Assembly: GCA_030744635.1 (NCBI GenBank) | Contig: JASLQE010000268.1 | Location: 1-10,002 of the forward strand | Length of the DNA: 10,002 bases | DNA from: Dehalococcoidia bacterium | Lineage (GTDB): Bacteria > Chloroflexota > Dehalococcoidia > JACVQG01 > JAHKAY01 | Direction of reading: 5' to 3' | In this document: positions 1 to 6,658 of the stretch, piece after piece | Numbering within the stretch: position 1 is the stretch's first letter | How the letters are laid out: each line of letters begins with the position of its first letter | The notes under the pieces: model-generated | Database searches by the model: none | The model's input: only the letters and a program-made list of their open reading frames with translations | What the model was told of the DNA's origin: nothing | Position numbers and translations under genes: made by a program

Positions 1-51
1 TAAAATATGTGTTTGCGGGCTTGGCCCCGAAATTCGGCCCAGGAGTGGGGA

Positions 52-453
52 TTGGATGCGTTAGGTACTCAGTTGCTGCTGGAGATGAGAGGCTGTGACC
101 CCGGGCTGTTGGATGACCTGGGGTACATTCAGGATGTCCTATTAGCGGCTGCCGTGGAGATGGATGCCACCGTTTTGGGCCATACCTTCCACAAGTTCAG
201 TCCACATGGGGTGACAGGGATAGTGGCTATCGCTGAGTCCCATTTGTCTATCCATACATGGCCGGAGTACGGCTATGCCGCTGTGGACATCTTCACCTGC
301 GGCAATGTGCACCCGGAGCGGGCGGCGGACTTGATTGTGTCCAAGATGCGTTCCCGGGAGCCGGCCGTGTTTGAGGTGAAGCGGGGCATACTGAAGGCCA
401 CCAGGGAGAGTACCCTGGCGGCCCTGGGTGGGGAGCATGAGCGAGGAATCTGA
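52..453 (+). CDS. speD: S-adenosylmethionine decarboxylase proenzyme (pyruvoyl-dependent, prokaryotic class 1B)
   Basis: The enzyme decarboxylates S-adenosylmethionine to give the aminopropyl donor for polyamine synthesis in the cytoplasm. The core motif ESHLSIHTWPEYGYAA is clear. Self-cleavage is expected between Glu62 and Ser63, with Ser63 becoming the pyruvoyl group. With the start chosen here, Ser63, His68 and Cys83 fall on the same numbers as the key residues of the Thermotoga maritima enzyme (recalled). I chose TTG at 52: AGGAG lies at 41-45, 6 nt upstream, and the protein then begins MDALGTQLLLEMRGCDP, matching the usual SpeD N-terminus. The alternative ATG at 7 adds 15 residues unlike the family and has no ribosome-binding site; an in-frame TAA sits at 1-3. 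Length is 133 aa, normal for the family. The 3' end overlaps speE by 17 nt, suggesting translational coupling. A TAAAAT at 1-6 could be a -10 box, but the -35 would be outside the window. Confidence 0.95.
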   Translation: MDALGTQLLLEMRGCDPGLLDDLGYIQDVLLAAAVEMDATVLGHTFHKFSPHGVTGIVAIAESHLSIHTWPEYGYAAVDIFTCGNVHPERAADLIVSKMRSREPAVFEVKRGILKATRESTLAALGGEHERGI

Positions 454-1351
454 CCGTTGGCTCAATGAGAATATAACCCCAGCCATTGTACAGCGAACCA
501 GGGTGGAGGCTGCCCTCTACCGGGGGCGCTCAGCCTACCAGAGCATTGAGGTGCTGGAACTGGCAGAGCTCGGCCGTAGTCTCATCCTGGACGGGAAGAC
601 CCAGTCCACGGAGGAGGACGAGTTCGTGTACCACGAGGCCTTGGTGCATCCTGCCCTCGTGGCACATCACAGTCCCCGGCGGGTGTTCATAGCCGGTGGG
701 GGTGAAGGCGCAACCCTGCGGGAGGTGCTACGCCACCGCACCGTTCGGCAGGCAGTGATGGTGGATATTGACAGGGAAGTGGTGGAGATATGCCGCCGGC
801 TGCTTCCCAAGCATCACCAGGGCTCATTTGAGGACCCCCGTACCCAGCTTCTGTTTGAGGACGCATACAATTATTTGGCCGGGGTCAAAGATGGCTTTGA
901 TGCTGCCTTTCTCGACCTTACAGACCCCACAGAGGAAGGCCCGTCACACCCCCTATTCACCAGGGAGTTCCTGGAACTGGTCCGGGACAGCCTGGCCCCG
1001 CAAGGGGTAATGGTGGTCCAGGCCGGACCGGCATCGGCTATCAGCCACGGCAGTTTCGCCGCTATCAATCACACGCTGGCCGATGTTTTCCCCAGGGCCT
1101 TTGCCTATGTAGCCTCTGTCCCTTCATTTGGCGGCCAGTGGGGCTTTGCCATGGGCTCCATGGAGCCGGACCCAACATCGCTCTCACAACAGGAGATAGA
1201 CCTGCGGCTGGAGAAACGGGTGACCGGAGAGCTGCGCTTCTATGATGGTGTGGCCCACACCGGAATGTTTAGCCTTCCCAAGTTCCTGCGCCAGGCCCTG
1301 GCCCGAGAGAAGCGGATTATCACAGGCCAGAGCCCGATGTTCGTCCCCTGA
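437..1351 (+). CDS. speE: Aminopropyltransferase (spermidine/thermospermine synthase family, Thermus SpeE/ACL5-like)
   Basis: This enzyme transfers the aminopropyl group of decarboxylated SAM, made by the upstream SpeD, to an amine acceptor. The 304-aa protein has the family layout. An N-terminal beta domain carries LILDGKTQSTEEDEFVYHE (about 49-67). A Rossmann domain has the SAM-binding loop GGGEGAT (87-93), an acidic strand end VDID (109-112) and the catalytic segment LDLTDP (159-164; Asp160 and Asp163). Canonical spermidine synthases usually have GGGDGG and DSTDPxGPA. GGGEGAT, the DLTDP segment and the downstream VQAGPA and SVPSFGGQWGF resemble, from memory, Thermus agmatine/triamine aminopropyltransferase and plant thermospermine synthase ACL5. 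The acceptor (putrescine, agmatine or spermidine) is therefore open. I chose ATG 437, behind a G-rich GGTGGGGAG; an in-frame GTG at 428 is possible. The gene ends 29 nt from the convergent amidase. Confidence 0.92.
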   Translation: MSEESDRWLNENITPAIVQRTRVEAALYRGRSAYQSIEVLELAELGRSLILDGKTQSTEEDEFVYHEALVHPALVAHHSPRRVFIAGGGEGATLREVLRHRTVRQAVMVDIDREVVEICRRLLPKHHQGSFEDPRTQLLFEDAYNYLAGVKDGFDAAFLDLTDPTEEGPSHPLFTREFLELVRDSLAPQGVMVVQAGPASAISHGSFAAINHTLADVFPRAFAYVASVPSFGGQWGFAMGSMEPDPTSLSQQEIDLRLEKRVTGELRFYDGVAHTGMFSLPKFLRQALAREKRIITGQSPMFVP

Positions 1352-1380
1352 ACCACCCCTAATACCGGGGACTCTTACTG

Positions 1381-2793
1381 CTACCGGCCTTCAAGTGTTG
1401 GGACCTTACCGGCCCAGGGACGGGCCTTCTCGAAAGCGGCGCAGGCACGCAACACTGCGGCATCGTTGCCCCACCGGGAAACAACCTGCAGACCTACGGG
1501 CAACCCCTCTGCCGAGAAGCCACAGGGGAGGCTGGCGGCAGGCTGCCCGGTGATGTTGAAAACCGGGGCCATGTAGAACGGGCCCCAGAGCCGGTCCACC
1601 TCGCCACCATCTATTGCGCGGGGCCTTTGACCCAAGGGGAAAGCGGTCACAGCCGTGGTGGGGGTGAGCAGCAGGTCATAACCCTCGAAGAACCCGGCCA
1701 TCTGTGACTTGATGCGCTCACGGGCGCGCAGCGCCCGTGAATAGTCAGCCCCAGTCACCCTCCTGCCGTGGCCTATTACCGCCTTGACATGGGGAGTGAC
1801 CAGGTCAGAATGCTCCGCCACCAGGGACTCGTGGGCGGCGCACTCGTCGGCCATGGTAATCAGGTTGTGGACGGATAGAGGTGTGCCCGTAGCCGGTGTG
1901 GCTTCCTCCAGGTGGCATCCCATGGTTTCAAAGACGCGCGCTGCCGATTCAGCCAGCGCCCGTACCTCGGCATCCACCCTGCCGTAGCCCAGGTCCGGGC
2001 TCCAGGCCACACGCAACCCGGCCAGGTTTCCCTCCATCTGATTAACGAAATCGGGTGCAGGCTGCCTGAGTGTGGTGGGGTCTGATGGGTCATGGCCGGA
2101 TATTACCTGCAGGCACAGGGCGGCATCCCGCACCGTGAGGGTTAGGGGGCCGATAGTGGCAAATAGCTCCATGCCCCCCTCGCCGCCGTGGTGGGATACC
2201 AACCCCTGGCTGGGTTTGAAGCCGAAAACGCCGCAGAAGCTGGCCGGTATGCGGATAGAGCCGCCACCATCACTGCCCAGCGCTATGGTGCCCAGCCCGG
2301 CGGATACCGCCGCCGCCGCCCCTCCGCTGGAGCCTCCCGCCGTACGCTCCCGGTTCCAGGGGTTCAGGCAGGGGTCCCCCAGCCGGTTCTCCGTGGTGGC
2401 GGCCAGCCCGAACTCGGGGGTGTTGGTCTTGCCCAGGATAACGGCCCCGGCGCGCCGAAGCCTCTCCACTACGGTGGCGTCCTCGTGGGGAACAAAGTCC
2501 CGGTAGGTAAGGGAGCCGGCGGTGGTGCGGATACCGCTGGTCCGGATAAGGTCCTTGACGGATACGGGCACACCGTGAAGCGGCGGCAGGGGGCCTCCCC
2601 GGGCCAGCGCGGACTCAGCTTCCCTGGCCGTAGACATCGCCTGCTCATGGGCCACGGTCAGGTAGGCGTTCAGCAAGGGGTTGAGCCGCTCTATACGCAG
2701 TAGCAAGTAGGTTGTCAGCTCAACCGGCGAAACTTCATGGTGCCGCACCATATCCGCCAGCCTCCAGGCGGGAGTATAGGCCAGAGTATCCAT
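1381..2793 (-). CDS. Amidase (amidase-signature family hydrolase)
   Basis: Amidase-signature enzymes hydrolyse carboxamides to acid plus ammonia or amine. The 470-aa protein has the complete catalytic triad. Lys80 lies in GVPVSVKDL, the bridging Ser155 in AGGSSGGAAAA (152-162), and the nucleophile Ser179 in GSDGGGSIRIPASFCG. Their spacings (75 and 24 residues) equal those of mammalian FAAH (K142, S217, S241; recalled). The N-terminus (residues 8-45) is the usual helical region of bacterial amidases and GatA-like proteins, and no signal peptide is seen, so it is probably cytoplasmic. GatA of the Glu-tRNA(Gln) amidotransferase is a homologue, but GatA usually has SDTGGSIRQPA, and no gatB or gatC is nearby, so a stand-alone amidase is preferred. 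The ATG at 2793 follows GGGAGG (complement of 2799-2804) at 5 nt. The gene is divergent from the liv operon, which hints at amide uptake and hydrolysis. Substrate unknown. Confidence 0.93.
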   Translation of the reverse strand: MDTLAYTPAWRLADMVRHHEVSPVELTTYLLLRIERLNPLLNAYLTVAHEQAMSTAREAESALARGGPLPPLHGVPVSVKDLIRTSGIRTTAGSLTYRDFVPHEDATVVERLRRAGAVILGKTNTPEFGLAATTENRLGDPCLNPWNRERTAGGSSGGAAAAVSAGLGTIALGSDGGGSIRIPASFCGVFGFKPSQGLVSHHGGEGGMELFATIGPLTLTVRDAALCLQVISGHDPSDPTTLRQPAPDFVNQMEGNLAGLRVAWSPDLGYGRVDAEVRALAESAARVFETMGCHLEEATPATGTPLSVHNLITMADECAAHESLVAEHSDLVTPHVKAVIGHGRRVTGADYSRALRARERIKSQMAGFFEGYDLLLTPTTAVTAFPLGQRPRAIDGGEVDRLWGPFYMAPVFNITGQPAASLPCGFSAEGLPVGLQVVSRWGNDAAVLRACAAFEKARPWAGKVPTLEGR

Positions 2794-2868
2794 AGCAGCC
2801 TCCCGGTGCGGCCAGCTCCAGGGCTGTTATCTCAGAGCTATAGTGCCAGCCGCGAAAATCACATAGAC

Positions 2869-2898
2869 ACTATATCTGCCTGGGTATGGGGGAGTCAA
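2869..2898 (-). promoter_or_regulatory. Predicted sigma70-type promoter of the amidase gene
   Basis: Read on the minus strand, TTGACT (2898-2893; 5 of 6 to TTGACA) is followed after 18 nt by TATAGT (2874-2869; 5 of 6 to TATAAT). Transcription would start near 2862 and give a leader of about 70 nt before the ATG at 2793, with GGGAGG just ahead of it. Position and orientation fit the amidase. This is a sequence match only. Confidence 0.55.
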
Positions 2899-2958
2899 CA
2901 GTGAAAAGGGGGGCGGTGGGAAGGACTATGGTTGCCCTACAACCTTAAAAAGTGCCTC

Positions 2959-2987
2959 TGGAAAAAACGGTCACGCCCATGTACAAT
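2959..2987 (+). promoter_or_regulatory. Weak candidate promoter for the livGFHM operon
   Basis: TGGAAA (2959-2964; 4 of 6 to the -35 consensus), a 17-nt spacer and TACAAT (2982-2987; 5 of 6 to the -10 consensus) lie about 110 nt upstream of livG. It is the best sigma70-like pair I found on this strand in the 300-nt gap between the divergent amidase and livG. The -35 is poor and the true promoter may be elsewhere. Confidence 0.3.
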
Positions 2988-3041
2988 GTCAAGTCGGTGG
3001 TTAGAAGCAGCGCCGTGTTCAGGAGAGCGGCGAACGGAGGC

Positions 3042-3098
3042 ATGACAATTATTGCGAACCGGACCTGGGCGCAGATGGCACTGTGCTTGAAAATATGA
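3042..3098 (+). other. Possible 18-codon leader ORF overlapping livG
   Basis: An ATG at 3042 opens a reading frame of 18 sense codons (MTIIANRTWAQMALCLKI) that stops with TGA at 3096-3098. The stop overlaps the probable livG ATG (3095-3097) in an ATGA arrangement. GGAGG lies at 3036-3040, but only 1 nt before the ATG, which is too close for efficient initiation. It could couple translation into livG, which lacks its own clear ribosome-binding site, or it may be chance. No run of regulatory codons is seen. Confidence 0.2.
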
Positions 3099-3889
3099 GT
3101 GCGGAGATGGGGAGAGGCAACGGCATACTCCTGGAAACCCAGGTGGCGGTCAAGGACTTCGATGGGGTACGGGCGGTCAACAGGTGCTCCATCAGGGTGG
3201 GGGCTGGGACGATAACGGGCCTCATCGGCCCCAACGGAGCCGGTAAGACTACCCTTTTCAACCTCATCACCGGCTTCTTGCGGTGCACCGGCGGGCGTAT
3301 TCTTTTCAAGGGGGAGCGCATTGACGGGCTGCCACCCCACGAGGTCTTCCACAAAGGGGTGGTACGCACTTTCCAGATACCCAGGGAGCTGAAGCGGATG
3401 ACGGTGATGGAGAACCTTATGCTGGTGCCCAGCACGCAGGCGGGGGAACACATCTGGAATTCATGGCTTACTCCCTGGCGTGTGAGCCGTCAGGAGCGGG
3501 AGAACGAAACGCGGGCGCTGGAGGTGCTGAGGTTCGTCAACCTGGTGAGCCTCAAGGACGAATACGCAGGCAACCTGTCTACGGGACAAAAAAAGCTACT
3601 GGAGCTGGCGCGGACGCTGGTGGCGGAGCCGCAGATGGTGTTGCTGGATGAGCCCGGCGCCGGGGTGAACCCCACGCTTATGAAAGAGCTTGTGGAGCGT
3701 ATTCGCAGCTCTTGCTACGATAAGGGCATCACCTTTCTGCTCATTGAGCATGATATGGACCTGGTCATGCGGCTATGCAACCCCATAATCGTAATGAGCA
3801 ACGGAGAGAAGATAGCCGAGGGTTCACCCCAGGAGGTACAGCAGGACCCACTGGTGTTACAGGCCTATTTGGGAGGGCTCCCCGGATGA
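3095..3889 (+). CDS. livG: Branched-chain amino acid/amide-type ABC transporter ATP-binding protein LivG
   Basis: This is one of the two cytoplasmic ATPases that power the LivHM permease. The 264-aa protein shows Walker A GPNGAGKTT (45-53), the signature LSTGQKKLLELA (about 160-171), Walker B MVLLDEP (about 181-187) and the switch histidine in EHDM. Features typical of LivG rather than LivF are the long insert before the signature (VRTFQIPRELKRMTVMENLML and onward), GAGVNPTLMKEL after Walker B, and NGEKIAEGSPQEV near the end. The start is uncertain. ATG 3095 overlaps the stop of a tiny upstream ORF; GTG 3083 (4 residues longer) and ATG 3107 (4 shorter) are in frame, and none has a well-spaced ribosome-binding site. 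The stop overlaps the livF start as ATGA, so the two are coupled. It is the first gene of livG-livF-livH-livM. Confidence 0.92.
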   Translation: MSAEMGRGNGILLETQVAVKDFDGVRAVNRCSIRVGAGTITGLIGPNGAGKTTLFNLITGFLRCTGGRILFKGERIDGLPPHEVFHKGVVRTFQIPRELKRMTVMENLMLVPSTQAGEHIWNSWLTPWRVSRQERENETRALEVLRFVNLVSLKDEYAGNLSTGQKKLLELARTLVAEPQMVLLDEPGAGVNPTLMKELVERIRSSCYDKGITFLLIEHDMDLVMRLCNPIIVMSNGEKIAEGSPQEVQQDPLVLQAYLGGLPG

Positions 3890-4590
3890 GCCTGTTGGCT
3901 GTCCAGGGCATCGTGGCCGGCTACGGGCAGACGGAAATACTGCACGGTGTCTCCATCGTGGTGGAGCCGGGGGAGATAGTAGCCATAATAGGCCCTAACG
4001 GGTCGGGGAAGTCCACCCTGATGAAAAGCGCAGTGGGACTGCTGCGGCCCACGGGGGGCAGTGTCAACTTTCGGGGCGAGGATATTACCGGGGTGGCCCC
4101 GGAGAATATCGTCCGCAAAGGGCTGTGCTATGTGCCGCAGTCCAGCAATGTTTTTCCCTCCCTTTCAATTCATGAGAACCTGGAGATGGGGGCCTTTGTG
4201 CGTACGGACGACTACCGGCCCCGGATAACGGAGATATATGACCTGTTCCCCGACCTGGCAAGCAGGCGCAAGGAGCGGGCCAGCAGGCTCTCCGGAGGGC
4301 AGCGGCAGATGGTGGCCCTGGCCCGGGCACTCATGCTGAACCCGGTCCTACTGCTCCTGGACGAGCCGTCCGCCGGACTCGCCCCGATGATGGTGGCCTC
4401 GGTCTTTGAGAAGATAAAGGGGATAAGCAGCACGGGTGTGGCGGTCCTCATGGTGGAGCAGAACGCGCGGGAGGCGCTGAGGCTTTCCGCCAGGGGATAT
4501 GTGCTGGCTGCGGGGCATAACCGGCTGGAGGGGCCCGGCAGGAGCTTGCTGAGCGACCCGGAAGTCGCCCGGCTATACCTGGGGGGATAG
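3886..4590 (+). CDS. livF: Branched-chain amino acid/amide-type ABC transporter ATP-binding protein LivF
   Basis: This is the second ATPase of the importer, expected to form a heterodimer with LivG under the LivHM permease. The 234-aa protein has Walker A GPNGSGKST (36-44), a Q-loop in CYVPQSSNVFPSLSIHENLEMG, the signature LSGGQRQMVALARAL (about 135-149) and Walker B LLLLDEPSAGL. The MVEQN switch region, with Gln-Asn after the Glu in place of the LivG-type His-Asp, is typical of LivF, and it ends in ARLYLGG. ATG 3886 overlaps the livG stop by 4 nt; GGGAGG at 3871-3876 lies 9 nt upstream. The frame stays open upstream inside livG, but the family N-terminus (MSLLAVQGIVAGYG) begins here. livH follows after 4 nt. 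Confidence 0.95.
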   Translation: MSLLAVQGIVAGYGQTEILHGVSIVVEPGEIVAIIGPNGSGKSTLMKSAVGLLRPTGGSVNFRGEDITGVAPENIVRKGLCYVPQSSNVFPSLSIHENLEMGAFVRTDDYRPRITEIYDLFPDLASRRKERASRLSGGQRQMVALARALMLNPVLLLLDEPSAGLAPMMVASVFEKIKGISSTGVAVLMVEQNAREALRLSARGYVLAAGHNRLEGPGRSLLSDPEVARLYLGG

Positions 4591-4594
4591 GCGC

Positions 4595-5608
4595 ATGACG
4601 ATGCCGGGGTGCATGGGAGGATGGCGCTGGGGTGTAGCCCATACCCTGATGGCGATTTTCCTGGTGGTGATGGCCTTATCCTTTCTATCGGTAATCAGGT
4701 TAGAGCTGGTGGTCAACGGCCTGCTGATAGGGCTAATCATGGCGGTGGGCGCAATTGGCCTGTCACTGGTGTACGGAATACTGAAGTTTGCCAATATCGC
4801 CCAGGGCGACTTCATGACCCTGGGTGCTTATATGTGCCTGTTCCTTCTGGGCACACTTTTCCCCCGTATGAACATCCAGGGTACAGGGTTGGGTCCTTTT
4901 ACATTCGGGTACCCGATGTTGCTGGCGTTGCCGCTGGTGATGGTGGTGCTGGCCACACTTGCCATCGGACTGGATATAGGGGTGTACCGGCGTCTGCGAG
5001 GGCGAGGGGTGAGCACGGTGGTGCTGGCGATGACATCCTTAGGGGTTGCCATTGCCTTACGGGGGGCGGTACAGGTCCTCTGGGGCGGGGAAACGGAGCA
5101 GTACCCCCGGTTATCCAGACAGTTCTATCAGGCTCCCATGGATGTGCGTATACCGCCGGACGGGATATTTATCGGGCTGGTGACCGTTACTCTGGTGGTG
5201 GCCCTCTACCTGTTCCTCAGCCGCACCAGGATGGGTAAGGCTATGCGGGCCACATCTGACAATGAGGAGCTGGCCAGAGTCAGCGGCATCAACACGGAGC
5301 GAGTAATATGGTGGACCTGGGCCATCGGTGCTGCCCTGGCGGCCACGGCAGGTATACTGCTGGCCGTTTTTCAGGCGCAGCTACTACCCATAATGGGATG
5401 GCGCGTCCTCATCCCCCTTTTTGCGGCCGTAATCCTGGGAGGCATCGGAAACCCCTTTGGGGCACTGGTGGGCGCACTCATAATCGGGGTCACCTCAGAG
5501 GTATCTACCGAATGGCTCAGCCCCAGCTATAAACCCGCAGTTGCGTTCCTGCTAATGATTGCCACGCTTCTGGTGCGCCCCACGGGCATCTTTGGAGTGA
5601 AAAGCTGA
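4595..5608 (+). CDS. livH: Branched-chain amino acid/amide-type ABC transporter permease LivH
   Basis: This inner-membrane permease forms the translocation pore with LivM. The 337-aa protein is strongly hydrophobic. The family motif region is VNGLLIGLIMAVGAIGLSLVYGILKFANIAQGDFMTLGAY (split here by helices), at about residues 39-80. The ATPase-contacting cytoplasmic loop reads RTRMGKAMRATSDNEELARVSGINTERV, and the C-terminal helices include AAVILGGIGNPFGALVGALIIG. ATG 4595 is preceded by GGGGGGA at 4581-4587, spaced 7 nt. It gives an extra hydrophobic N-terminal segment (MAIFLVVMALSFLSVI) ahead of the usual LivH start. Downstream ATGs at 4601 and 4613 are alternatives. Its stop TGA (5606-5608) shares one base with the livM ATG, so translation is probably coupled. 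Confidence 0.94.
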   Translation: MTMPGCMGGWRWGVAHTLMAIFLVVMALSFLSVIRLELVVNGLLIGLIMAVGAIGLSLVYGILKFANIAQGDFMTLGAYMCLFLLGTLFPRMNIQGTGLGPFTFGYPMLLALPLVMVVLATLAIGLDIGVYRRLRGRGVSTVVLAMTSLGVAIALRGAVQVLWGGETEQYPRLSRQFYQAPMDVRIPPDGIFIGLVTVTLVVALYLFLSRTRMGKAMRATSDNEELARVSGINTERVIWWTWAIGAALAATAGILLAVFQAQLLPIMGWRVLIPLFAAVILGGIGNPFGALVGALIIGVTSEVSTEWLSPSYKPAVAFLLMIATLLVRPTGIFGVKS

Positions 5609-6621
5609 TGGACATATCGGGGATTATCAGTTATACCACCGGTGTGGTCATCATGGCGGGTATCTACGCCGTTTTTTCACTGGGACTGAATATACACTGG
5701 GGGTACACGGGCCTATTCAATATAGGCATCGCCGGCTTCTTTGCACTGGGGGCCTACACATCGGCCATACTGACCACCTCGGCACCGGACCCGGACCTGT
5801 TTGAGGACTTCAAGTTCGGGGGCGACCTTCCGGCCCTTCTATCGTTCCTGGACCCGGGTATAGACCTATGGTTTTTCGTGGCACTCCTGGCGGCGGGGGT
5901 GGTTTGTGGTGTGGTGGCCCTGGGCATCGGGTTCATCACGCTGAGGCTGAGGGATGACTACCTGGCCATAGCCACCCTGGGTATAGCCGAGAGCGTACGG
6001 CTGGTCTTTCTCAATGAGAAATGGCTGGCCAACGGCTCCAAGGGCCTCTACCGCATCCCCAAGTTTATGGGGGATGTGGTATCAGCCGAGAACTATGAAT
6101 TTCTGTACCTGGTAGCGGTGCTGTTGGTCCTGGCCGTAGTGTATCTGGCGGTTCAGCAGGTCATCAAATCGCCCTGGGGGAGGGTGCTGAAAGCTATCCG
6201 TGAGGACGAGACTACGGCTGCGGCGAGCGGCAAGAATGTCTTCAGCTTCAAGCTACAGTCTTTTGTGCTGGGTGCCTTCATAATGGGCATCGGTGGGGCA
6301 CTGTATGCCCATAGTGTTCGCTTCGTTGCCCCCATCTCCTTTGACCCATTGTTAGCCACCTTCATCATCTGGGCTATGCTCATGGTGGGGGGCAGCGGCA
6401 ACAACAAGGGTGCTGTGCTGGGGGCGTTTGTGGTGTGGGGCATCTGGACCGGGACCCAGTTCCTCCCCGGTTTCCTCTCCGATCCGAACTTCCGTCTCTT
6501 TATGATAGGCTTTTTGATTGTGGCCGTAATTCTGCTCCGGCCCGGAGGCATCCTGGGGGAGGAGCGGAGGGTATCCCGCGCAGCGCAGGAGCGAGAAGGG
6601 GCTGCCCCATCAGAGCTTTAG
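5608..6621 (+). CDS. livM: Branched-chain amino acid/amide-type ABC transporter permease LivM
   Basis: This is the second permease subunit. The 337-aa, multi-span membrane protein carries the family block GLNIHWGYTGLFNIGIAGFFALGAY (interrupted by short loops, about residues 27-51). It also has LRLRDDYLAIATLGIAE on the cytoplasmic side, the EAA-like loop SPWGRVLKAIREDETTAAASGKNV that contacts the ATPases, and the C-terminal segment FLIVAVILLRPGGILGE. ATG 5608 forms TGATG with the livH stop; GGAGTGA at 5594-5600 is well spaced as ribosome-binding site. The last codons lie inside a strong inverted repeat that probably ends transcription, with the TAG (6619-6621) in its loop. It is the last gene of the operon; the binding-protein gene is convergent, not part of this transcript. 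Confidence 0.94.
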   Translation: MDISGIISYTTGVVIMAGIYAVFSLGLNIHWGYTGLFNIGIAGFFALGAYTSAILTTSAPDPDLFEDFKFGGDLPALLSFLDPGIDLWFFVALLAAGVVCGVVALGIGFITLRLRDDYLAIATLGIAESVRLVFLNEKWLANGSKGLYRIPKFMGDVVSAENYEFLYLVAVLLVLAVVYLAVQQVIKSPWGRVLKAIREDETTAAASGKNVFSFKLQSFVLGAFIMGIGGALYAHSVRFVAPISFDPLLATFIIWAMLMVGGSGNNKGAVLGAFVVWGIWTGTQFLPGFLSDPNFRLFMIGFLIVAVILLRPGGILGEERRVSRAAQEREGAAPSEL

Positions 6622-6639
6622 TCTATGGGGGCAGCCCCT
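6597..6639. terminator. Bidirectional hairpin between livM and livK
   Basis: AGGGGCTGCCCCAT (6597-6610) pairs with ATGGGGGCAGCCCCT (6625-6639). The match is perfect over 14 pairs apart from one extra G, around a 14-nt loop that contains the livM stop codon. It lies exactly between convergent genes. Neither side has a strong T tract (CTGGTTTC on one, TCTCGCTCC on the other). It is therefore either a weak intrinsic terminator in both directions or an mRNA 3'-end-stabilising structure. Confidence 0.65.
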
Positions 6640-6658
6640 CTGGTTTCAGATATTTGGC

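Noticed and set aside
1356..1370. CCCC/GGGG hairpin between speE and the amidase as a terminator
   Set aside because: The stem is only 4 bp with no T tract. The 29-nt convergent gap has no convincing terminator.
2072..2703. Two long plus-strand frames inside the amidase gene
   Set aside because: They are shadows of the amidase-signature region, with low-complexity composition and no domain.
1381..2793. Assignment of the amidase as GatA
   Set aside because: The SDTGGSIRQPA motif usual in GatA is absent, and there is no gatB or gatC beside it.
2945..3451. 168-codon minus-strand frame covering the amidase-livG gap and the start of livG
   Set aside because: No family resemblance; most of it is antisense to conserved LivG motifs including Walker A.
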